From contig REDH01000075.1 of assembly GCA_007693585.1 (NCBI GenBank), forward strand, positions 1 to 64,000: DNA of 64,000 nucleotides, read 5' to 3'. Source of the stretch: Deltaproteobacteria bacterium. Lineage in GTDB: Bacteria; Myxococcota_A; Bradymonadia; REDH01. The notes under the pieces are model-generated. The model had not been told where the DNA came from. It worked only from the letters and a program-made list of their open reading frames with translations, and searched no databases. Positions 38,031-44,550 of the stretch are shown piece by piece. Numbering within the stretch: the first letter of the stretch is position 1; each line of letters begins with the position of its first letter. Position numbers and translations under genes: made by a program.

Positions 38031-38675
38031 ATGGGAACCATCGCTGAAGCATTTCGGGTTAGTGGCATCTGGATGTATCTCATCCTGGTGATCTCGATCT
38101 TCGCGCTCGGCATTGTGCTCGAGCGGTTCATCTTCCTGTTCTTCAAGTACAACATCAACGCCTTGGCATTCATGCGGCAGATCGAGAAGCTCGTCATGGC
38201 GGGCAACATCGACCGTGCGCTGAAGCTCTGCAGTGCTGCGCAGGATGCCGCACTTCCGAAGGTTGTGAAGGCGGGTCTCATGCGTGCTCGGAAGAGCAAG
38301 GAGTCCATCCAGAACGCCATCGAGGAAGCGACACTCGAAGTGATTCCGCTGGTGACGCGTCGCACGCCTGCGCTGCTTGCACTCGCGAATATCGCCACTC
38401 TCCTTGGTCTGCTGGGTACCATCGTCGGTCTGATCGATGCGTTCGCGGCCCTGGAGAACGCAGCTCCGGAAGAGCGTCAGCAGCTTCTGGCGCGTGGTAT
38501 CTCGCTCGCGATGTACACGACGGCCGCTGGTCTCATCGTGGCGATTCCGACGATGCTCTTCCATCTGTTCCTGAGCGGAATGACGAAGAAGATCGTCGAG
38601 GAGATCGACCAGAACGCCGTCAAGATCGAGAACCTGTTGGTTGCCCAGGCGCGCGGTACGGCCGCCGCGGAGTGA
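38031..38675 (+). CDS. TolQ/ExbB/MotA-family proton channel protein (AglR-like)
   Basis: Inner-membrane stator subunit, 214 aa. ATG 38031 follows AGGAGAGAGTCGAAC; the track's upstream start is rejected. Three TM helices: MYLILVISIFALGIVLERFIFLFF, ALLALANIATLLGLLGTIVGLI and ISLAMYTTAAGLIVAIPTMLFHLF. The last two carry the conserved small/Thr-rich faces of the proton channel. A cytoplasmic helical loop lies between TM1 and TM2. It would assemble with the two TolR-like proteins directly downstream to power the envelope complex by proton flow, as AglR does with AglQ/AglS. Confidence 0.9.
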   Translation: MGTIAEAFRVSGIWMYLILVISIFALGIVLERFIFLFFKYNINALAFMRQIEKLVMAGNIDRALKLCSAAQDAALPKVVKAGLMRARKSKESIQNAIEEATLEVIPLVTRRTPALLALANIATLLGLLGTIVGLIDAFAALENAAPEERQQLLARGISLAMYTTAAGLIVAIPTMLFHLFLSGMTKKIVEEIDQNAVKIENLLVAQARGTAAAE

Positions 38676-38787
38676 CTTCCGGTGCTGGAGGGCTCGGTCT
38701 GCGACTGAATGCAGGCTGAGCCCATTTTTCGGAACTCCGCGCACGAAAAGTTGTCCCTGTCTGAGCAGGGACGCCCGAGGAGGAGCC

Positions 38788-39576
38788 ATGGCGAAGCGAC
38801 GCAGGAAAGATGTGGTGGATGAGGTCCAGGATCTGAACCTGGCGCCGATCATGAACATGGTCATGATTCTCATTCCACTGCTGCTTCTCTCCACCGAGTT
38901 CATGAAGGCCGGTGTGGTCAACATCAGCTCGCCGCGACAGGCACAGGCGACGCAGGCTGACAGCGAGGAACAGGAAGAAGAGGATCCGGTGCCCCGAGTA
39001 CTGATCGCGATTTCCAGTGATGGTTTTCGTGTGATGGACCAGCGCAACCTTCCGGACTTCGCTGGCTTCACGACGCCGATCGAGCGATGTGGCGGCGCAG
39101 CCGCGGCGGGTGGAGAGGAGACGCCGGCGGGTGGGTCGCCCCACGCGCGAGCAGAGACCCTTCCGCCGACGATTTGCTTGCGCACGGAGTCGTCCGATGG
39201 TGACGCGCTGCTCGACCGGCTGGATTACGCCTCGCTCTACAATCACCTTGCGACCATCCGGCTTCAACCGCAGTGGTACGACCGGTTCTCCGAGGAGAAC
39301 AATGACGTGATCAGCCTGCTCGCCAGCCCCGAGGTGGATTTCGCGTCGCTGATGAAGACCATGGATACCGTCCGGTTCTTCCTGAGGCCCGAGGGTACGG
39401 ATCCAGGTGAGCCAAGTGGCGGAGCGAACATAGACGCGTTTCTGTTGGGGGGAGGCGGCGAGCCGACGCTCGAGCAGCTCGAGAACGCAACGTATCTCAC
39501 CGGAGGCGAGGACGGCCCGTACCGGTTCCGACTGTTTCCCGACCCAGTGCTGATGTTGCCGCGTGCAGGTGGCTGA
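38788..39576 (+). CDS. TolR/ExbD-family protein with Asn replacing the conserved Asp
   Basis: Protein of 262 aa, ATG 38788 after GAGGAGGAGCC. The N-terminal LNLAPIMNMVMILIPLLLLS is the ExbD/TolR signal-anchor helix, but where family members have the proton-carrying Asp (L.D in the helix) this has Asn23, codon AAC at 38854-38856. The periplasmic part is unusually long, with a Gly/Ala/Glu-rich insertion carrying two Cys (IERC; TICLR). The protein therefore probably forms a heteromer and supplies structure rather than the proton site. The companion at 39649 keeps the Asp. Confidence 0.85.
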   Translation: MAKRRRKDVVDEVQDLNLAPIMNMVMILIPLLLLSTEFMKAGVVNISSPRQAQATQADSEEQEEEDPVPRVLIAISSDGFRVMDQRNLPDFAGFTTPIERCGGAAAAGGEETPAGGSPHARAETLPPTICLRTESSDGDALLDRLDYASLYNHLATIRLQPQWYDRFSEENNDVISLLASPEVDFASLMKTMDTVRFFLRPEGTDPGEPSGGANIDAFLLGGGGEPTLEQLENATYLTGGEDGPYRFRLFPDPVLMLPRAGG

Positions 39577-39648
39577 CACGCCCGACAGCACGGGTTCGAA
39601 GGAGAATGCTGCGCCAATCTGGCGGGCTTGAAGCAGGAGTAGGTAGCA

Positions 39649-40254
39649 ATGTCTGACATTATCAGCGGACCGCAGCAGGATCAGGATGACGCGCTGGATG
39701 CGGACAAGAAGGCGAAACGCGCCGCTCGTTCCGCTTCAAGGCGCGACGACGGTGGTGGTGGGCTGAACATCAACTCGATGATGGACATGATGACCATTAT
39801 CCTGGTGTTCCTTCTGAAGAGTTACAGTACCGAGCCCATCCAGATCAATCAGAGCGAGGACCTCCGACTTCCCTGGTCAACCACGGAGTTGGCGCCCGAG
39901 GACACGATGACCATCACGCTCACGAAGACGAGTGTCCTTGTGAATGACGAGCTTGTGGTTGCGGTCAACGATGATGGTCGAATCGACCCATCGCATCTGC
40001 AGTCCGCCGATTCGCCACTGATCCCCAATCTTCAGCAGAAGATCGAGGACGAGCTTGAGGTAGCCGCCCGAAATCGGCTTCGAGGTTCAGGCGATGTCCA
40101 GCGCGTGGTGACCATCATTGCGGATTCTGATGTGCGTTACGAACTCCTGACTCAGGTGATGATCACGGCGTCTGCGGCGCAGGTGCAGAACTTCAAATTT
40201 GCGGGAATTCAGCGCGAACAGGGATCAGGTCTGCTGCAGGCGGCTGCGCCCTGA
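39649..40254 (+). CDS. TolR/ExbD-family stator protein with intact Asp
   Basis: Protein of 201 aa, ATG 39649. A charged cytoplasmic N-terminus (KKAKRAARSASRRDD) and Gly run precede the TM helix LNINSMMDMMTIILVFLLKSY, in which Asp46 is in the family's essential position. The periplasmic domain (LRLPWSTTELAPEDTMTITLTKTSVLVNDELV, then RVVTIIADSDVRYELLTQVM) follows the ExbD fold. One TolQ-like plus two TolR-like genes in a row is the AglRQS arrangement of gliding myxobacteria. Confidence 0.9.
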   Translation: MSDIISGPQQDQDDALDADKKAKRAARSASRRDDGGGGLNINSMMDMMTIILVFLLKSYSTEPIQINQSEDLRLPWSTTELAPEDTMTITLTKTSVLVNDELVVAVNDDGRIDPSHLQSADSPLIPNLQQKIEDELEVAARNRLRGSGDVQRVVTIIADSDVRYELLTQVMITASAAQVQNFKFAGIQREQGSGLLQAAAP

Positions 40255-40356
40255 GTTCTGCCCGGGAGGGTGCGCCGCCACAACTGTGCAGGCAGGCGGA
40301 GTAGGAAGATGGAATTGACCCCGCACGTTTCTGGAAGACCGTAGCCTGGTGTAGCG

Positions 40357-41727
40357 ATGGCGACACAGTCCGGACAGAAGATTCTCCGAGTAGGTGTGAT
40401 TCAGAACGATCGGGTGATCGAGGAACGAATCTTCCGCACTCGTGAGTCCGTGACGATCGGTCAGGGGTTCCAGAACACGCTGGTCGTCCCGCTGGCCGAG
40501 GCGCCGAAGTCCTTCACGCTCTTCGATGTGCGCGGCGGGAAGTACTACCTGTGCTTCACGCCCGAGATGAGCGGCCGAGTGGCATCGGGAGCGTCCGCCA
40601 CTTCCCTGGCCGAACTTCGTTCGAGTGGAAAGGCCACGGTGTCCGGAAAGGCGGCGATGGTCGAGCTGCCGGAGAATGGACGGGGCAAGGTCACCCTTGG
40701 GGAAGTGACGTTCCTGTTCCAGTTCGTGAATCCACCTCCACTCCGCGTCCTTCCGCAGCTTCCCGCGAACATGCGCGGGGGAATGCTTCAGTTTCTCTCG
40801 ACGATCATGGGTTTGAGCGGCGCCTATCTCTGGGCATTGCTCTTCTCGTTCATCGTGCAGTTTGGAGCTGCGCTCTACCTGGTTCTGCTTGTCCCGCCGC
40901 CACCGCGCCCTCGCAGCATTGATGAAATGTCGAGCCGCTTCGTGCGGGCTGTGGAGCTTCCAGAGCAGCAGGAACAGGAGCCCGACGAGTCGGAGCCGGA
41001 TGACTCCGCCGAGCTCGTGCCGGAGGCGGCACCCGAGCCCGAACCAACGCGGGAGCGGGAGCCTGAGCCGGAACCGTCGGTCGAACGACGTCCGTCGGAG
41101 ACCCGGGAGGAAGCCATGCGAGTGGTGGAACAGACTGCGATCGGCGCTGCCTTTGTAGCCGACGGTGGCATTGATCTGGGACTTTCCGCGGTAGATCGAA
41201 CGGGCCAGCGTGACCTTTCCGAGGTGCTGGCCGGCGGAAATATCGGAGGGTCCGAGCCCGGGCTGGCGAGCAATCTCGGTGCCCGTCCAGGGATCGATCC
41301 CGGTCAACGGCCGGCGACAGGGAGCAACATCGACACCAGCTCAACGGGACCGGCCGTCGCGACAGGGCCTGCCGACTCCGGGCCGAGTCGACCCACCGGG
41401 TCCATTCGTGCAGGCGGCTTCGAAACGGCCGGGACCGGTTCACTCGATCGGGACAACATCAACGGGGTGCTTCGTCGCGCGAATCGACAGATCGAGTCGT
41501 GCTATCAGCGCGCACTCGGAAACAACCCGAGTCTTGCCGGACGAATGGAGGTGCGTTTCGAGATCGGTGGCGATGGTCGAGTGGCCAGCGTGCGGATTCC
41601 GAGCCACAATCTTGGACGAGAAGTGCAGTCGTGCATCGAGGGTGTTTTTCGCGGTCTGAGGTTCCGTGCGCCCGACGGCGGATCGGTCTGGGTGCAGCGG
41701 CCGTACGTCTTTTCGTCCGGACGCTAG
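40357..41727 (+). CDS. PglI/GltG-like protein: FHA-like N-terminus, one TM, AgmX/PglI C-terminal domain
   Basis: Protein of 456 aa. Residues ~5-110 are a beta-rich FHA-like cytoplasmic domain (ILRVGVIQNDRVIEERIFRTRESVTIGQG). One TM lies near residues 155-185 (AYLWALLFSFIVQFGAALYLVLLV). A Pro/Glu-rich and then Gly/Ser-rich periplasmic linker follows. The C-terminal ~90 residues are the TonB-like AgmX/PglI domain (RQIESCYQRALGNNPSLAGRMEVRF; VQSCIEGVFRGLRF). In Myxococcus such proteins couple the stator to periplasmic and outer-membrane parts. It is the last gene of the stator cluster and has a paralogue at 61880. Confidence 0.85.
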   Translation: MATQSGQKILRVGVIQNDRVIEERIFRTRESVTIGQGFQNTLVVPLAEAPKSFTLFDVRGGKYYLCFTPEMSGRVASGASATSLAELRSSGKATVSGKAAMVELPENGRGKVTLGEVTFLFQFVNPPPLRVLPQLPANMRGGMLQFLSTIMGLSGAYLWALLFSFIVQFGAALYLVLLVPPPPRPRSIDEMSSRFVRAVELPEQQEQEPDESEPDDSAELVPEAAPEPEPTREREPEPEPSVERRPSETREEAMRVVEQTAIGAAFVADGGIDLGLSAVDRTGQRDLSEVLAGGNIGGSEPGLASNLGARPGIDPGQRPATGSNIDTSSTGPAVATGPADSGPSRPTGSIRAGGFETAGTGSLDRDNINGVLRRANRQIESCYQRALGNNPSLAGRMEVRFEIGGDGRVASVRIPSHNLGREVQSCIEGVFRGLRFRAPDGGSVWVQRPYVFSSGR

Positions 41728-41890
41728 TCCCTGCAGGTTCGACAGGTGGGCGTCAGCGGCCTGGGACTGTGGTTCACGGGAAGGACTGGGCGCCTTCAGT
41801 GGTGTATGTGGCGGATTTTCAACGGTGTGTGGCTGGCGCCGGGTGATGGAGTCAGGTTGCGCCGGTTCGAGTTGCAATGGCGCCCCGCAC

Positions 41891-41919
41891 TTGACCGGAG
41901 TGCTGTGCGCGTGTAGGCA
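41891..41919 (+). promoter_or_regulatory. Putative promoter of the exported-protein/Wzp/Wza/Wzc group
   Basis: TTGACC (41891-41896), 17 bp, TAGGCA (41914-41919), about 30 bp before ATG 41949, with CAGGAG as ribosome-binding site. It lies in a 221-bp spacer after the PglI-like gene and would separate the export genes from the stator cluster. Confidence 0.5.
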
Positions 41920-41948
41920 ACGTCTGTCTGGTCTTCACAGGAGTCCTC

Positions 41949-42521
41949 ATGGCTAGTCTACGTATCTTCGTTACGGGTTCTTGGGCCGCGCTCATGCTGA
42001 TTGTGCTTTGCTCGGTGGCGTTTGCCGTCGAGGAAGAACCCGAGCAACTCTCGGACGAGGCGGTCGATGCGTTGATGGAGGAGGCCGCCGAGCTCCTCGC
42101 TGGAATCAACAGTGACGTGGAGCGGGTCGTGGCGATCGAGGGCGAAGTGCGAGGCAGCGACCCCGATCTTGCGGATTCGTGTGTTGCTCCGGTTCTGACC
42201 ACCATCCGGGCCATCGGAAGAAGCGCCCAGCAGCAAGTCGAGGCGATGTCGGGCCTGGTGCAGGACGGCCGTTCAGACCAGCTGAGCAGGGAGATGAGCT
42301 CCCTGAGCCGGCTCGCTGCGCAGGCCGCAGGAAGCAGGCAGGAGGCGGAGCGCTGTCTCGGTGAAGCCGAGGGAGTGAGTGATCCCGTGGACGGACAGAC
42401 AAGGTCCGCCGAAATCGACGAACCCCTTGATGGAGCGGATCTCGACATGGAGTTCGATGCCGTGGTTGACGACGACGTGGTTGTCGATGATCGTACGCCG
42501 GAAGCAACTCCCTTCTTCTGA
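41949..42521 (+). CDS. Small exported helical protein
   Basis: Protein of 190 aa with signal peptide (SWAALMLIVLCSVAFA). The mature part is helical (AVDALMEEAAELLAGINSDVERVVAI; DQLSREMSSLSRLAAQAAGSRQEAERC) with two Cys that could pair, and an acidic tail (VVDDDVVVDDRTPE). No family is recognised. Its stop is 1 bp from the beta-barrel gene's ATG, so the two are probably translationally coupled and it may serve the export system. Confidence 0.65.
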   Translation: MASLRIFVTGSWAALMLIVLCSVAFAVEEEPEQLSDEAVDALMEEAAELLAGINSDVERVVAIEGEVRGSDPDLADSCVAPVLTTIRAIGRSAQQQVEAMSGLVQDGRSDQLSREMSSLSRLAAQAAGSRQEAERCLGEAEGVSDPVDGQTRSAEIDEPLDGADLDMEFDAVVDDDVVVDDRTPEATPFF

Positions 42522-42522
42522 G

Positions 42523-43833
42523 ATGTCCATGATGCGTTCGTTCATGTCCACCAATCGCCGGAACCCGTCGTGTGCCTTGTCGGCACTCGCGGTGAGCGTT
42601 CTGATGGTGTCGACCTTTGCGGGAACCTCAGAGGTGGCGGCGCAGGACGGCGTGTCAGTCGGTGAGCTGCGCCTTGGCGCCGGACTCGGCGCGGGTGCAG
42701 GGTACAACAGCAATCTGTTCCTCGCCGCCGATAACAATCCCGATGGACAGGTATCGTCGGTCAGCGCCTTCGTGGAGCCACGGATCGGCCTGTCGACCAT
42801 CGAGCCGAGAAGCTACGACTTCGATCTCGAACTGTCGGCCGAATGGATGCAGTACATCAGCGAAGAAGAAGGCGAGCGGGAGCAGAGTGGACTATCATTG
42901 ACGGGACACACGGGTCTGCGACTCAATCCGATTGGGGATGTCAGCGCTGCGGCATCCTTCCGGGTAAGGCGAACGAACGACCCCGCCTATTCGGTCGACG
43001 GTTCACCGCTGCGGAACTGGCGTTTGGCACCCGGCGTGGAGGTCGGTTTCCATCCCGGTGGAATCGGGGAGTCGCGCCTCGGATTCAGCGGTTACCTGCG
43101 TGGCACGTATCGAGTCGCCCGGTTCGAAGAGCGGTCGCAGCTCGATCGAAACACCCCAGGAGTCAGTGCGCGGCTTCAGTACAATTTCCTCCCGCGAACG
43201 GCCCTCTACGTCACCGGCGGTCTGGCGCGAACGATGTACGTGGATGAGCGCGATGAGGAAGGAGGAGCGGGGGAGGATGCCCGGAGTGCCGCGCGTTCGG
43301 ACTCGACGTCGCTGAACGGTGTTCTCGGTTTCACAACAGCCTGGACGCGGTTTCTTGGAACACGTACGGCTGTAGGTTACGCAAGTATCAATCACGATGT
43401 GGGCCCCAGTGCGGCAGCGTTGACAGCCGAGGCATCGGTGATGCTGCAGCCTGTGTCCTCCCTTCGGCTGACCGCTGGATGGCGGCGAGGGCTCGAGGAT
43501 TCTCCCGTGGCGAATGCGCTCCGGTATGATGGGATTCGGCTCGAGGGAAGCTACCGGTGGAACATCGTCGAGCTCGAGGCGTATACGGGTCTTCGCTTCG
43601 TGAGACTCGATTCGTTCGTGTCCGGAGATGGAGAACTCGAGGATCGGACGGATCGATTGCTGGACGCCGGTTCGTCGCTGCGGGTGGCGGTGGCTCGAAA
43701 CGTCGGGATCGGTGTGCGCTACCGGCTGCGAAGCAGTCTGGATGAAGCGGAAGAGTTCGAGGAGGGTGTCAGTGCGCTGCCCCGCGGCTATGTGCAGCAT
43801 CTGGTCTCGGGTGGAGTGGATGTCCGGTTCTAG
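42523..43833 (+). CDS. Outer-membrane beta-barrel protein (Wzp-like)
   Basis: Protein of 436 aa. ATG 42523 lies 1 bp after the previous stop; the track's earlier start is inside the upstream gene. A signal peptide ends near EVAAQDG. The mature chain begins GAGLGAGAGYNSNLFLAADN, typical of exopolysaccharide-linked outer-membrane barrels, and continues as alternating amphipathic strands ending in the aromatic VSGGVDVRF. About 18 strands would fit the length. Located directly before a short Wza-like gene, it fits the Wzp barrel described for Myxococcus, where Wza lacks its own outer-membrane helix. Assignment is by position and barrel pattern. Confidence 0.75.
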   Translation: MSMMRSFMSTNRRNPSCALSALAVSVLMVSTFAGTSEVAAQDGVSVGELRLGAGLGAGAGYNSNLFLAADNNPDGQVSSVSAFVEPRIGLSTIEPRSYDFDLELSAEWMQYISEEEGEREQSGLSLTGHTGLRLNPIGDVSAAASFRVRRTNDPAYSVDGSPLRNWRLAPGVEVGFHPGGIGESRLGFSGYLRGTYRVARFEERSQLDRNTPGVSARLQYNFLPRTALYVTGGLARTMYVDERDEEGGAGEDARSAARSDSTSLNGVLGFTTAWTRFLGTRTAVGYASINHDVGPSAAALTAEASVMLQPVSSLRLTAGWRRGLEDSPVANALRYDGIRLEGSYRWNIVELEAYTGLRFVRLDSFVSGDGELEDRTDRLLDAGSSLRVAVARNVGIGVRYRLRSSLDEAEEFEEGVSALPRGYVQHLVSGGVDVRF

Positions 43834-44500
43834 CCAACGGACGTCTCCGCGAGCACAGTCGAAAGGAGGAGCGGTTGCGCTACGGAAGCAGCGCGCGCTG
43901 CTGGTCCTGTTGGTTCTGTGCGTCGTGGGATTCGCGTCTGCATGCGGTACGCGGATCAGTTCCGACTATCTCGCGCACTCGCTGGATTCGTTTCAAGGCG
44001 AGTTCTCGACTGCATTGGGTCCGGGTGATCGGTTCGAAGTCCGGGTGTTCAGGGAAGAGGAACTCTCTGGGGAGTACTCCGTTTCATCCCGTGGGATAGT
44101 CGGCTTCCCGCTTGTCGGTTCGTTTGAGGTTGCGGGCCTGAGCTGTGAAGACGTGGAAGAGATTCTGGTGGAGCGCCTGGGTGATGGGTTGATTCATGAA
44201 CCATCGGTACAGTGCAGGATCGTCGAGCAGAGATCCCTGCAGGTTCTGGTCGTCGGTTCTGTGAGTTCACCGAGGAGCATTCCCTACTCGGATTCGCTCA
44301 CGATTGTGGAAGCGATTGCGTTGGCGGGGGGACTGTCGCAGAATGCGTCCGAGGACCGTGCCATTGTCACGCGGCGTGTGGACGGAGAGATGGTGGAGAT
44401 TGAGGTGCCGCTTCGGCTGGTCATGAGTGGACGGGCTCCCAACCTGCGGCTCTGGCCGAACGACCTTGTGTTCGTGCCGGCTTACCGGTTTCTGCAGTAG
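43820..44500 (+). CDS. Short Wza-like polysaccharide export (OPX) lipoprotein
   Basis: Protein of 226 aa. The only in-frame start is ATG 43820, which overlaps the barrel gene end; a TTG after AAAGGAGGAGCGG is out of frame. Signal with lipobox ASAC. A PES domain follows (LGPGDRFEVRVFREEELSGEYSVSSRG.. FPLVG.. LSCEDVEEILVERL.. PSVQCRIVE), then one SLBB (QVLVVGSVSSPRSIPYSDSLTIVEAIALAGGLS). It lacks the C-terminal amphipathic helix that lets E. coli Wza cross the outer membrane (about 380 aa there), so it likely docks to the neighbouring barrel. Confidence 0.85.
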   Translation: MSGSSQRTSPRAQSKGGAVALRKQRALLVLLVLCVVGFASACGTRISSDYLAHSLDSFQGEFSTALGPGDRFEVRVFREEELSGEYSVSSRGIVGFPLVGSFEVAGLSCEDVEEILVERLGDGLIHEPSVQCRIVEQRSLQVLVVGSVSSPRSIPYSDSLTIVEAIALAGGLSQNASEDRAIVTRRVDGEMVEIEVPLRLVMSGRAPNLRLWPNDLVFVPAYRFLQ

Positions 44501-44550
44501 AACGCTCACGGTGTGGGTGGCCACGGTCCACCGGAAAGGAACAGGGAGCC

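Noticed and set aside
43862-44099. TTG start with strong AAAGGAGGAGCGG before the Wza-like gene
   Set aside because: The TTG is in another frame (MRYGSSARCW...) and does not give the PES/SLBB protein; ATG 43820 is the only usable start in the right frame.
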